DNA of 64,000 nucleotides from Rhabdophis nuchalis (lineage: Eukaryota > Chordata > Lepidosauria > Squamata > Natricidae): assembly GCA_039707465.1 (NCBI GenBank), contig CM077643.1, positions 41,690,105 through 41,754,104 on the forward strand, read 5' to 3'. The position numbers and the translations under genes are program-made. Positions 1 to 10,240 of the stretch are shown here, one piece after another. The first letter of the stretch is position 1. Each line of letters begins with the position of its first letter. The notes below the pieces were generated by a model that was given only the letters and a program-made list of their open reading frames with translations, was not told where the DNA came from and searched no databases.

Positions 1-172
1 TCATCCCCCTAAGCCCCTCGGTAAACCAAGGAGCCCAGGTGGTTCGTCGCCGCAAGAGAGGCCGCAAGGGCGCGACTCGGTCCAAGGCCCCCGTGGCCGC
101 ACTTAACCATGCGGCCACTAGGTCCTCAGTCGAGTCGCGGGGCAAGTCCACAGGAATTGGCCCAAGCTCCCT
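1..172 (-). mobile_element. L2-like LINE fragment (endonuclease-RT linker)
   Basis: This stretch is closely similar to 52090-52260, the linker between endonuclease and reverse transcriptase of the long L2 copy. It is read on the minus strand. Its 5' end is truncated near 172, and the rest of the element lies outside the window to the left. Confidence 0.8.
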
Positions 173-683
173 TTTCTGAGGAATTTGCAGATTGATATTG
201 AAATACACCTATGGTTGAAAAAAGGTCAACTGGTAAACTGAGGACAAACTGAGAGCGTAGCTGTTAGAGATTTACCCATCTCTAGCTAGCTCTGTGTATC
301 TCCTCCAACACGCAAGAAATTTATTTGCATTTTGACTTTTGGAGGAGAAGAAAGTGTAGCAGGCTATTTATAGGGAACTTGATGGCCACCTGTACAAATT
401 GTAAACATGTTGATACTAATAGATTCCGGGCAGGTATGTTTTCCAATTGTTCCTCAGGCACCTTTTGTTCCAATCTTGTTATCTTTTTATTTGTTCTGCT
501 CTGACATATTCCAGGTCATCAGCACCCTTCCTAACATGTCGTACCTAATATACCTGCTATATTCCAATTATGAGCTGATCAAGGAAGAAGAGAGGAATAC
601 ACTAACTTATCTTGATCTTGGCACTCTTTGTACTTTCTTCTCCAACTTGCTATGCATGTGTACACACACACACACACACACTC
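173..683. other. Unassigned intronic sequence with (CA)n
   Basis: No gene or familiar repeat was recognised. It ends in a (CA)n tract at about 662-681. Open frames here lack any domain signature. Confidence 0.5.
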
Positions 684-1094
684 TGTCAGGCCTGCAGCCA
701 TCTTTTTTTTTGGATCTTTGGCCTGCCATACTTTCTATTATTTTACTATGCATTTGCTATTATGAGAAAATGGGAAGGGGGAATTGTATGGTGTTAGATG
801 CTATGTAGCCATAACAAAATTCTTTCTAGAAAGCCAAGGTCTTTGCACCTCTTCACCTGACCGGAACTAGATGGGTGGAACTGCCAGCATGGCAATAGAA
901 GATTGGATCATGTGATGGACTTGTGGGTGTGGGGGCAAGAGCTTGAACTTTCAACTGGGTAGGGAAAACTGGGAAGCTTTCAGATGTGGGTTTTTCCAGA
1001 TATGCCAACATGGCTCTCTTAATAAATTGGAACTTTGAGCAATATTTTGCCTCGGACTCTGATTTAATTTTGGATGCTATTTGGAATCCTGACG
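684..1094 (+). repeat. Solo LTR, family with TGTCAGG/CCTGAC ends
   Basis: The element begins TGTCAGG and ends CCTGACG, an inverted terminal pair with one change. It carries an AATAAA signal at about 1020, near the end, as expected for an LTR. The 5 bases on each side are CACTC and CACAC, a 4/5 target duplication. Diverged copies lie at 54764-55136 and, inverted, at 10241-10500. No internal region is attached. The class (Gypsy or ERV) cannot be decided. Confidence 0.65.
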
Positions 1095-1224
1095 CACACA
1101 GCCTTGGCTAACCCATCATCAGTGGCCCTTTGGGAGCCTGACAGAGAAGGTTGGTGGGTCGATGCCCAACACCCATTCACAATCCAACATGAAGTGTTAG
1201 TGATAGGAAGGGCAACATAGTCCC

Positions 1225-1302
1225 TCATAGATCAGACCCTTTGGGGAGTCCCTTTGGGGAGAGGGGGCGGTAAATAAGTCGAATAAATGAATGAATGACC
1301 CT
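1225..1302 (+). mobile_element. L2-like LINE 3' terminal fragment
   Basis: It carries the conserved L2 3' end (GGGGAGAGGGGGCGGT) followed by a short GAAT-type tail. Only the terminal hairpin half and tail are present. Confidence 0.6.
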
Positions 1303-1324
1303 AATGCCAGCTGTCTCTGTTTTT

Positions 1325-1825
1325 TCAAAGTTTTTATTTTAGTTTTAGTTTTATTTGATTTATATCCCGCCCTTCTCCAAAAGGACCCAGGGCGGTGCAC
1401 AGGAATTTAAAATAACATACAGAATAATACAAAAATACAAAAAATTTAAAAACCTATTAAATACCAAGTCCTGCGCTAAAACCAATTAAAATCCCCAATT
1501 AAAACTATCTATACTAGTCACAGCGGAGGTTATGTTATGTTAGGCCGGCTTGATGAAATAGATGTGTTTTTAAACACTGGCGGAAGAGGCGGAGGTCAGT
1601 GATGGTACGGAGTTCTGGGGGTAGGTCGTTCCACAGGGCGGGGCCCGCCACAGAGAAGGCCCTTCCCCTGGGTGTCGCCAGTCGGCATTGTCCAGCCGAC
1701 GGCACCCTGAGAAGGCCCCCTCTGTGGGAGCGTATCGGTCTAAGGGATGTATGGGGCAGGAGACGGTCTCGCATATAACTAGGTCCCGAGCCATGGAGTG
1801 CTTTGAAGATGGTCGCCGCCCAAGA
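1325..1825 (-). mobile_element. L2-like LINE 3' part
   Basis: Read on the minus strand, this contains the C-terminal end of L2 ORF2 (phrases like [13 protein letters not shown] and a final leucine-rich LKTHLF motif), then a 3' UTR ending in the GCCCTGGGTCC/GGGCGG hairpin and a T/A-rich tail. The 5' end is truncated at about 1825. Confidence 0.85.
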
Positions 1826-2044
1826 TGCAGCCCAAGAAAGAGTGGGCTGCATCTCTGTTCTTTGTATTAGAAGCAACCTAAAATTGGGATGGGGGAGACA
1901 AACAAAATGTATAAGATTTTTCTCTGGATGGATGGCAGGGAGCAACCATACCAGTTTGCCGTCTCATAATACTGTGGCTGGCCAGGCCCATTCTAATAAG
2001 TACTGTGTGAGGTCAGGAAAAACGGAACGTACAAGTACAGAGTA

Positions 2045-2862
2045 GCCAAACCTGGCTCAAAAACAGTTAACTGTGAAAGGGACCTTGGAGTCCTAGTGGA
2101 CGATTACTTAAACCTGAGCCAGCATTCTGTGGTAGCAGTCAAAAAAAACCTAATACAATCCTTGGTTGTATAAACAGAGGCATTGAATCAAAATCACATG
2201 AAGTATTAGTACTACTTTATAAAGCCATGGTAAGGTTACACCTGGAATACTGCACCTTGTTACAAAAAAGATACCGAGACTTTGGAAAAAGTGCAAAAAA
2301 GAGCAACTAAGAGGATTAAAGGCCTGGAGATGAAAACATATGCAGATTAGTTGCAGGATTTGGGTTTGTCTAGTCTAGAGAAAAGAAGGACTAGGGGTGA
2401 TGTGATAGCAGTATTCCGGTATTTGAAGAGCTGCCACCAAGAAGAGGGGATCAAATTATTCTCCAAAGCACCTGTAGGCAGGAGAAGAAACAATGGATGA
2501 AAACTAATCAAGGAGAGAAGCAACCTAGAATTAAGGAGAAACTTCCTAACAGTGAGTACAATTAACCAGTGGAACAGCTTAAGGTCTGAAGTTCTAGGTG
2601 CTTCATCACTGGAGGTTTTGAAGAAGAGTCACTTGTCTGAAATAGTATAGGGCAGGGGTCTGCAAAGTTGGCTCTTTTAAGCCGGGTGGACTTCAACTCC
2701 CAGAATTCCCCAGCCAGCATGGCTGGCTGGGGAATTCTGGGAGATGAAGTCCACCCGGCTTAAAAGAGCCAACTTTGCAGATCCCTGGTATAGGGTATCC
2801 TGCTTGAGCAGGGGGTGGACTAGAAGTCCTCCAAGGTCCCTTCCAGTTCTAATCTGATTGAC
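2045..2862 (+). mobile_element. CR1 LINE 3' end, interrupted by foldback MITE
   Basis: This is a decayed CR1 ORF2 C-terminus (the GDVIAVFRYLKSCHQEEG and INQWNSL regions can be read with stops) followed by the usual CR1 3' UTR. A foldback MITE (2653-2787) interrupts it near the stop codon. The CR1 resumes at 2796 and ends near 2862. Confidence 0.85.
2653..2787. mobile_element. Foldback hAT-type MITE
   Basis: This is a 135-bp palindrome with 66-bp arms and a 3-base loop. The arms match at 64 of 66 positions, and the ends are CAGGG/CCCTG. Perfect 8-bp target duplications (GTATAGGG at 2645-2652 and 2788-2795) flank it, which indicates hAT-type transposition. It carries no coding capacity. Confidence 0.92.
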
Positions 2863-2869
2863 TGATTCA

Positions 2870-3362
2870 TAAGAATGTTCCCACCTCTTCTTAAAATTTC
2901 AAAAGTGCTCATTTGTGCAATGGATCTCCAAGAAGAGATCGGGTGGGCCTCAAAATAATAGGAAAGCAGGCTAAAATAAGAAATCTTATGAAAACCTTCA
3001 CTACTTTTTTCACAACAATCTCCAGCCTTTTAAGGACCGCCTACCACACAGCAGGGAAGATGAGCGTTTTTCTTCTAGCTTAGCAAAACAAACAAGCCAA
3101 GCTGTTTCTATGCTTGTTTGTTTAACGAACAGACAGGCCTTCTCCCTGCAGTAAATCCCCTCTCCCTGATCTCTTTTGCATTTGAAAACCTGTCCTCCTA
3201 GCGTTATGAGGCTAAAGGAAAGGAGAGGTAAAATGGTTAAAAGAAACACAAACAAAAATAAGCACCCTGCCAGAAATGAACTAAATAATAGTCCTCCCCT
3301 CAGTTTGCCCATTCTGCTCCCTCCCACATACATTGATATGATTTTATTGTGTAGGGCAAGCT
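2870..3362. other. Unassigned non-coding stretch
   Basis: No gene or repeat family was recognised. The 107-codon minus-strand open frame at 3010-3333 shows no domain and is probably chance. Confidence 0.5.
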
Positions 3363-3849
3363 GCTTAACAGATTAACAGAGTTGGAAGGGACCTTGTAGG
3401 TCATCTAGTCCAACCCCCTGCCCAAGCAGGAGTCCCTACACCAGTGATGGCGAACCATTTTTGGCTCACGTGCCAAAAGCAGGGGGAGCGCAGGTGGGTC
3501 ATGCGCAGATGTGCCACACCCATAATGCTTTGTGCATAACCCCAGTGTGCATGCATGCATGACCAGTGCTTCCCCCATTTTTTCACCATCCACAGGCTCC
3601 AGAGGCTTTATAGGAGCCTGGGGAGGGCGAAAACAGCCTCCCTCCTCCTGGAGGCCCTCCGGAGGCTTCAGGAGCTTCCCTACAGGCAAACTGGAAGTTT
3701 GGGAATGGACTTACGGTTTTCTCATAGGGCCGGTTTTAGTTCTCCAGAGCGTTCAGGAGCCCTCAGAAGGCTCCAATGCAACCTGGAAGGCGAAAAATGG
3801 CCTCAAAAGAAGACTGAAGTCAGCTGGCCAGCATGCGCATGCACGATGG

Positions 3850-4166
3850 TGTTAGATTAGAAGAAGGATTCCGACTCAGGCATGGTCAAACAACAGGAAC
3901 ATTTATTCAGCAACTATTTACAATATACAAGGATCATTACTGGCAAGGTTTCCCTGTCTGACAGCCGTTTATATACAGCTTTTAGGAGGGAAACCTTTCA
4001 GCAAGGTAGCTGCAACATTGTATCAGATCTCCAGACAGAATCCGGCCAGCTGTGTCTGGGCCAATCACATGCAGCTGCCGGCTCCGTTCTGGAATGCGGT
4101 GACTCAGAGTTCACCAGACTTGCTGGCACCAGACTTCACCAGACTTGCAAGCCTGAGGACTTAACA
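3850..4166 (-). repeat. Gypsy 3' LTR (minus-strand element)
   Basis: The LTR ends are TGTTA and TAACA. Read on the minus strand it holds an inverted CCAAT box (ATTGG, near 4062), a TATA box TATATAAAC (near 3967-3975) and an AATAAA polyadenylation signal (3902-3907). Three tandem copies of a CACCAGACTT-like motif lie near its upstream end. Pol reads into this LTR and stops at 4136. Confidence 0.95.
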
Positions 4167-6265
4167 CTCCTTCCCCCATAGTCAGTGCGCATGCGTCCAG
4201 TCTCTCTGTCCATCAACATGTAAGCACATGCGTACTCGTCCAAGTAGGCAGGGCGGTGTCGGACCCGCCCCGAACGCCTCGGTTGCTGCGGAGAGTTCGG
4301 TGAGGTAAGTAGTTCCTGGGGAAGCCCCTCCCCACAGGGAGTGGAGTTTCCACTTGCGTCACCGTGGCCTGCCCTCGGAGGTGGAGTCGGCATAGCTGGA
4401 ACCGGCGACAATAGTAAGTCCGGGCAAGGGGGCGTGGCAGCCGGGCTTGAGGTTCTTGGTTGCTGGCAGGCAGCGGCTTGGTAGGGTGGGCCTCCTAGTG
4501 GCGAGGCCCACAATTCTGTGTCGGCTTGAGTGGAGTAGTCCGGAAGGGTTCTACTGGGGGTGTCTGTCAAGGGGAGGCCTGAACTGGCGAAGGCCTTTGG
4601 AGTTACCATCTGCGGCTCGGCTTGAACAGGAAACAATGGCCCAACGGGGGCCAACGGGCAGGAACGGTCCGGTGTGGCGAAGGCCGTCTCGGGCAGGTGG
4701 CGCCTTAGTTGATCCAGGTGGCGCCGCCACTCAGATCCATCACGTAGGCCAACCCTGTAAGAACAGGGGCCGGTTAAGTCCAAAACGGTTGCGGGAACCC
4801 AGCGCGGCTCCCTGGAGAAGTTCCTTGCCCAGACCAGGTCCCCAGTTTTAAAGAGGCGAGGGGAGGGAACCTGTAGGTTGCTCCTCTGCACCCCGTCATA
4901 ATCGGGGTGCAGTCTGTCCAGGGTGGTCCGCAAGCGACGGCCCATCAAGAGCTCCGCGGGGCTTTTCCCTGTTGCCGGGCAAGGTGTGACATGCTGTCCC
5001 AAAAGGTACGCAGCCACCCTTGCCTGCCAGTCCCCTTTATCCAAACGGGCCAAGGCTTCCTTGGCCGAGCGAACTGCTCGTTCCGCGCGTCCATTGGACG
5101 CCGGGTGATAAGGGGCGACCGGCGTGTGGCGGATCCCTTGGGTGGCCAGAAAGTCCAAGAAGGTGGAGGACTGAAATTGGGGTCCGTTGTCGGACACAAT
5201 GACGTCCGGCAACCCGTGTGTGGCGAACAGGCGGCGTAATGCTTGCACGGTGCTTTCCGCTGTGGTGGAAGCCATGATAATCACCTCCACCCAGCAGGAG
5301 AACGCATCCACCGCAACAAGGAAATTCTGGCCATGGAAGGGACCCGCGAAGTCCAAGTGAAGCCGGGACCACGGGCTCCTGGGAATGTCCCACTCCCTCG
5401 GCGGGGAGACCGGCGGGGCAGGGCGGGAAGATTGGCAGGTGGGGCAGGCGGCCACCCAATCCGCCACTTCAGCGTCCATGCCAGGCCACCAGACATATCT
5501 CCGGGCCAATGCCTTCATGCGGACTATGCCTGGGTGATTGGCATGGAGCGACTGAAGGACCATGTGTCTCAGGGGGAAGGGAACGATGACCCGATCTCCC
5601 CAACACAAGCACCCACAATGGAGCGAGAGCTCCATTTGGCATGACTTGTAAGGCCGAAACTCTTCGGCCACGCTGCCCGAAGGCCACCCCCTCAGCACCC
5701 AACAGCAAACCTGGGCGAGGACGGGGTCTGCGCGGGTGTGAGCGGCGATGGCGGATGAGGACAAGGGCAAGTCCGACTCCGCCACCGTCAGGATGGAGAG
5801 GGCAGGCACGGGGGCCGGATCCGTCCCCGGAAGAGGGCAGCGGCTTAGGGCATCAGCATGCCCTATCTGCTTGCCAGGACGGTATAGCAGCGTATAGTCA
5901 TACGCTGCTAGGAACTCGGTCCAACGGGTCATCCTGGGAGAAAGGATGGGGGGGGGGGTCGGACGGTCACCGGCCAACAGCCCAAGGAGCGGCTTGTGGT
6001 CTGTGACGACTGAAAAGGTCCACCCATAGAGGTAATTGTGAATCTTCTTAATCCCGGACACTACAGCCAAAGCCTCCTTGTCGATTTGGCTGTAGTTTCT
6101 CTCAGTTTGAGACATTGTCCGGGAGTAAAAAGCAATGGGGGCTTCTGAACCGTCCGGAAGGACGTGGCTCAGGACAGCCCCCAGGCCATAAGGGGAGGCA
6201 TCGCATGCAAGCGTCAGAGGAAGCCTGTCACGGTACTGGACTAGTACCGCGTCTGACGTGAGCAT
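4136..6265 (-). pseudogene. Gypsy pol: RNase H and integrase segment
   Basis: This 709-codon open stretch is the downstream part of pol. RNase H is at about residues 15-140, with acidic residues D22, E64, D89 and D138 visible. Integrase follows, with an H241/H244/C274/C277 zinc finger and a D305, D359, E395 catalytic triad spaced as in retroviral-type integrases. A GPY/F-like module (TGPCSYRV) lies downstream, followed by a proline-rich tail. The methionine at 6265 is not a real start: an in-frame TGA just upstream (6323-6325), probably from CGA, separates it from the RT segment in the same frame. The frame runs across the polypurine tract into the LTR. All catalytic residues are present, so the decay is recent. 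Confidence 0.93.
4167..4180 (-). other. Polypurine tract of the Gypsy element
   Basis: On the minus strand the purine run GGGGGAAGGAG lies immediately upstream of the 3' LTR start. This is the expected plus-strand primer site for reverse transcription. It is also coding sequence within the integrase frame. Confidence 0.85.
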
Positions 6266-6322
6266 GGCTTTGACAGCCGCGAACGCATGCGCTTCGCGGC
6301 TGCCCCAGCGCCAGGCCGCAGA

Positions 6323-6679
6323 TCAGTCGAGCAACCGATGCAGCGGCTCGGCTAACGATGCCTTGTGGGGAATAAAAGGCGCGTAAAAATTCAAAAGGCC
6401 GAGGAATGCCTGCAGCTCCGTTTTGGAGGCAGGAGTGGGGGCCTTTTGGATGGCCTCGACCTTCGAGGGGGTCGGGTGAATTCCTTGGGTATCAATCATG
6501 AAGCCCAGGAATTCCACCCTCAGCGCAGCAAATGTGCATTTGCTGCGCTTCAATTTTAAACCCGCGCCCCTGAAAATTCTGAGGACCTTCCGCAACGTCT
6601 TGGCGAGTTCTGATATGCTGGAAGCAGCAATTAGGACATCGTCAAAGTACAGCACAACTCCAGGGAGCCCATGGAGCAG
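6323..6679 (-). pseudogene. Gypsy pol: RT palm/thumb with YFDD
   Basis: This is the middle part of pol. It contains the RT catalytic motif YFDD (residues 3-6 of the open stretch starting at 6655) and the thumb/connection sequence leading towards RNase H. It ends at an in-frame TGA at 6323-6325 and is separated from the preceding RT segment by another TGA at 6680-6682. Both stops look like CGA to TGA changes, the usual outcome of CpG methylation decay. The segments on both sides are in the same frame. Confidence 0.92.
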
Positions 6680-7005
6680 TCACTCCATGAGGCTCTGGAA
6701 GATCCCCGGGGCCACGGACATGCCAAATTGGGGGCGGCGACAGCGGAAAGCCCCTCGGTGGGTGACGATAGTCTGCGCCTCCGCAGCCTCGTCGTCCACC
6801 GGGAGCTGTTGGTAGGCTTGTGCCATATCCAGTTTCGAGAACACGCGTCCCTGCCCCAAAGAGTGGAGTAGGACCTGTATTACCGGAACCGGTAATGGGT
6901 TCGCCTGAAGCCCGAGGTTGATCGTTGATTTATAGTCGGCGCAGATCCTCACGGACCCGTCGGGCTTGATGGGGACCACAATCGGGGTCTCCCATTCGCC
7001 TGATC
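6680..7005 (-). pseudogene. Gypsy pol: RT fingers and palm
   Basis: This part of pol holds RT motif A (FSKLDMAQAY, catalytic Asp) and the conserved FGM-containing motif B. It is in a different frame from the upstream gag-PR segment. Comparing the two frames places a one-base deletion after AATGGG (minus strand), at about 7002-7008. It ends in the TGA at 6680-6682. Confidence 0.92.
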
Positions 7006-7878
7006 GACGGGTTCGAGCACGCCCTGCGCCACTAATCGATCCAATTCTGCTTCAACCTTGGGCTTCAGCGCGAACGGCAGCCTGCGGGCCTTCAAGCGGA
7101 CAGGAGCAACCTGGGGGTCTAGGTTCAGGGAGACTGGGGTGCCCCTGTACGTTCCTAGGCTGCCATCAAAGACGTCGCTGAATTCCTTGAGCACGACGTC
7201 TACCGGAGAACTGGCGGGCACGCTGTTCACTCCTTGGACTGACAGTCCCAAGGCTGGGTACCAGTCCAATCCGATTAAGGCAGCTAGGGAATTGACCACT
7301 ACCAGGACGGGGAGGGACCCATGGTAGGGGCCATAGTCCACCCTCACCCTATGCTGCCCCAAAATGGGAATGGCAGAGCCCTGATAGTCTTTTAGAACCG
7401 TAGCCGCAGGGGTGAGGTTCTGTTTGCGGAGTTTGGGGCACAAGTTAGCCAGCTGTGCCCAAGAGATGAGGGATTTGGAGGACCCGGAGTCCACTTCCAT
7501 CTTGACTCCCACCCCCTCTAAACAAACCACCATGGTCAGTCTCGTACTCTCTGCCAGGTCGTAGTTCAAAGCTGGAGGCATCTCCGATAGCGCGAAGCAG
7601 TCCGTTGGCTGTTGCGAGCGGCATCTCGCCCGTTTCTGAGCCGCTTGTTGTCCCGGTGGAGGCGCTCTGGTGGCAGCGGCTGGAGCTGTTGCTGGGGCGG
7701 CGGCTCGGCACATGGCTGCCAGGTGTCCTTTCCTGCCGCATCGGCGGCACACAGATGCCTTGAAGGGGCAGTCGGGTCTTTGGTGGGCGCCTCCGCAGCC
7801 CAGGCAGGCCCCGTTTTTTTGTTGGGGCGTGAATGAGCGGCTGGGCAGGCGCCCGGTCACCCGCAAGCATTCCCCTTG
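6949..7878 (-). pseudogene. Gypsy nucleocapsid, protease and RT N-terminus
   Basis: This open stretch starts just after the in-frame TAA that ends gag. It carries two zinc knuckles (C21-C24-H28-C33 and C40-C43-H48-C53, counted from the Met at 7866), then an aspartic protease with DSG active site (D126), then the RT N-terminal linker. It leaves frame at about 7005 because of a one-base deletion. Gag, NC and protease lie in one reading frame. The fused NC-PR-RT arrangement is normal for Gypsy elements with a single Gag-Pol frame. Confidence 0.92.
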
Positions 7879-8562
7879 TTACTCCTCTTCCATATCGTCT
7901 AGTGGGGCTATCTCGTCCACTAAGCATGCTCGCGGCGTGGGGAAGAGAGGAGGGTGTGCACGGCCCATATCAGATGTAGAGATTTCTGAAAGTTCCGCCG
8001 CGCGGGCTTCTTCCACCGCTTGCTCTAGAGTCAGAACAGTTTTAGAGAGCAAGCGGCGCTTAAGGCGGATGTCTTTGACGCCGCACACAAACTGTTCCAG
8101 CAGTGATTCCTCCAGGAAGGCTGCGGGGAACTCGCAAGGAATCGCGGTGGCTCTTAATTTTTGGAGGAACTCGGCTACCGATTGCTTTGGCTGCTGCACA
8201 CATTGTGTGAATGCGTAGCGATGCGCTATGCGAGACGGCACCGGTGCGTAGTGTGCTCGTAGGCGGCCCAGGAGATCGTCCCACGGAACTTTGTGTACCG
8301 CTGCTGGGGCTGCTATCGTTCGCGCGGTGGCGAACAATTCAGGACCGCCGCACTGGAGGAAGAGGCTCAGCTTCCTGGCTGGTGCGAGCTCGCCGTAATC
8401 ATTTGCTATCAGGAAGCACTCGAAGTGGGCTAAGAAGGAAGCCCATTGCTCCTTCATCGGGTCGAACGGTGCAAACGGTGGCATGGTCGCCATGGTTAGG
8501 CTGTTGTGGCCGCTCGGCGCAAGGACAGTCACTGCTTTGTTTCCCGTTGTGTCTAATGACAA
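7879..8562 (-). pseudogene. Gypsy gag (matrix/capsid part)
   Basis: This is a 227-codon Gag open frame starting at the first ATG after the primer-binding site (8562). It has the helical capsid-type sequence of Ty3/Gypsy Gag (a W..F...FE start and a central LRATAIPCEF region). It ends at TAA (7879-7881), upstream of the zinc knuckles, which continue in the same frame. The stop therefore splits capsid from nucleocapsid. A nonsense change from CAA is the simplest explanation. Programmed readthrough is possible but unusual at this place. Confidence 0.88.
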
Positions 8563-8567
8563 GGCCT

Positions 8568-8587
8568 GAATCCCATCCTCGTCGCCA
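8568..8587 (-). other. Primer-binding site, tRNA-Ser(GCU)
   Basis: On the plus strand, 20 bases ending CCTCGTCGCCA read as the 3' end of vertebrate tRNA-Ser(GCU) including CCA. The minus-strand element therefore has a complementary primer-binding site one base inside its 5' LTR. The tRNA identity is from memory of the serine tRNA sequence. Confidence 0.85.
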
Positions 8588-8588
8588 G

Positions 8589-8906
8589 TGTTAGATTAGA
8601 AGAAGGATTCCGACTCAGGCATGGTCAAACAACAGGAACATTTATTCAGCAACTATTTACAATATACAAGGATCATTACTGGCAAGGTTTCCCTGTCTGA
8701 CAGCCGTTTATATACAGCTTTTAGGAGGGAAACCTTTCAGCAAGGTAGCTGCAACATTGTATCAGATCTCCAGACAGAATCCGGCCAGCTGTGTCAGGGC
8801 CAATCATATGCAGCTGCCGGCTCCGTTCTGGAATGCGGTGACTCAAGAGTTCACCAGACTTGCTGGCACCAGACTTCACCAGACTTGCAAGCCTGAGGAC
8901 TTAACA
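8589..8906 (-). repeat. Gypsy 5' LTR (minus-strand element)
   Basis: This LTR matches the partner at 3850-4166 except for two substitutions (TCAGGG/TCTGGG and CATATG/CACATG) and a one-base A insertion. It contains the same TATA box, CCAAT box and AATAAA signal. Confidence 0.95.
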
Positions 8907-9239
8907 GCTGGCCAGCTGACATGGTAAGCCTCACGTGCCCTGACAAATGGCTCCACATGCCACATGTGGCACGCGTGCCATAGGTTCGCCATCACTGCCC
9001 TACACCATTTCTGACAGATGGCAGTCCAGTTTCTTCTTGAAAGCTTCCAATGACGAAGCTCCCACAACTTCCGAAGGCAACTTCTGTTCCACTGGTTGAT
9101 TGCTCTCACTGTCAGAAAAGGTTTCCTTATTTCCAGGTTGAACTTCTCCTTGATCAGTTTCCATCCATTATTCCTTGCCTGGACTTCAGGTGCCTTAGAG
9201 AATAGCTTGACCCTTGTGTGTTAAGTGTGATTTCTCTTT

Positions 9240-10240
9240 CCTTTTTAAGATGAAATCATCCTTTTTATGGTTTCTTTTGCTGGGCAGAAAGAAATAGGCC
9301 ACAGTACATGAATAGTGATCCAGGTCCTTTTCCTGATGACTTTTCTTATTAAGACCAGAAGAGTTGTTCTTTATTCCTTTCTCCTTGGAAATTTTCCCAA
9401 GCTCCTAATTTAGTTTACACCTCTTAACTTGTCTGGCAGTTTCCCCTCCAAATATCAACAGGATCCAATCCCTCTCATCACTTTGCGGTCAATCAGACTT
9501 TGATCCAAATCCATCCAGAGGGGTGATCTGCCTAGTTGGGCAGATATACTCTGAAGCAAACTCATAGACTGGCAAGCTACACAACAAAAGCAGACAACCA
9601 AAATGTGTTAGCCAAGTGTCTGCTCAGACATGATACAAGAAGTCTTGCCCAAATCAGAACTGTTAGGAAGAGTTAATGAGTCAGGGAGTGTGATTAGAAG
9701 GCCTAATCCTATCTATTTTGATAGGTCCCAAATGATACTGCAACTGCAGAATCTGAATGCAGTCACATATTCCCACTGTTAATTAGTCTGAACTCACACT
9801 TATATTTCATTAACCTCCATCAGTAGCAAAAGGCTCGTAATACAGTTCTTTCACTTTGTTTTGGCGGACTGGAGACATTTGAGCATCTACATCTGATTCA
9901 CCAGCTGTAAATCTACCACACGGAAGAGGTCAGTGACTGTTGTTTGGATTATCATCAGATTAGGATATTGTAACAAGGGGCAGAGTGGACATTTCAGTTG
10001 TTGCAAAATTCACCAAGACGATATTTGTGGACAAAATAGTCTGAAGCAAAATAAAAACTGAAGTATGGCTGTCCATCTTTCAACCAATTCTGGATGGCTC
10101 CCAATCAAAAATCAAGAGACATATGAAATCATTTTAAAAACTGTAAAACAAAACTAATTAAAACATTAAACATTAAAAAACACACCCCAAAAACCTGGTG
10201 CCAATCTGTTCTAACGTGCCATCTGTCAGATTCTGGTTAA
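9240..10240. other. Unassigned intronic sequence
   Basis: About 1 kb of AT-rich sequence with no recognised gene, repeat or conserved element. Confidence 0.5.

Larger units (their letters stand above)
3850..8906 (-). mobile_element. Ty3/Gypsy LTR retrotransposon, complete but broken
   Basis: This 5057-bp element lies on the minus strand. It has two LTRs (317 and 318 bp), a primer-binding site, gag with zinc knuckles, protease, RT, RNase H, integrase with a GPY/F-like module, and a polypurine tract. The order PR-RT-RH-INT places it in Metaviridae (Ty3/Gypsy). Flanks GATGG and GCTGG fit a 5-bp target duplication with one change. The coding region carries three in-frame stops and one frameshift, so this copy cannot make an intact Gag-Pol. 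No envelope gene is seen. The serine-tRNA primer hints at the Mag lineage, which is inference. Confidence 0.95.
3442..8997. mobile_element. hAT MITE hosting an LTR retrotransposon
   Basis: The terminal inverted repeats CAGTGATGGCGAACC (3442-3456) and GGTTCGCCATCACTG (8983-8997) are perfect over 15 bases. Perfect 8-bp target duplications CCCTACAC flank it (3434-3441, 8998-9005). The hAT sequence itself is only 3442-3849 and 8907-8997, about 500 bp, without transposase. The Gypsy element at 3850-8906 landed inside it. Related copies lie at 20535-20824 and 17290-17716. Confidence 0.93.
3366..9225 (-). mobile_element. CR1 LINE 3' end split by a hAT/Gypsy nest
   Basis: The two halves, 3366-3441 and 9006-9225, together form one CR1 3' end on the minus strand. 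It has the usual AGAGTTGGAAGGGACCTT 3' UTR sequence and a decayed ORF2 C-terminus. Everything between them is a later hAT MITE that itself holds a Gypsy element. Confidence 0.88.

Noticed and set aside
4136..8562. Gag-Pol as a domesticated host gene
   Set aside because: It has matching LTRs, a primer-binding site, a polypurine tract and several frame breaks, so it is an ordinary retrotransposon copy.
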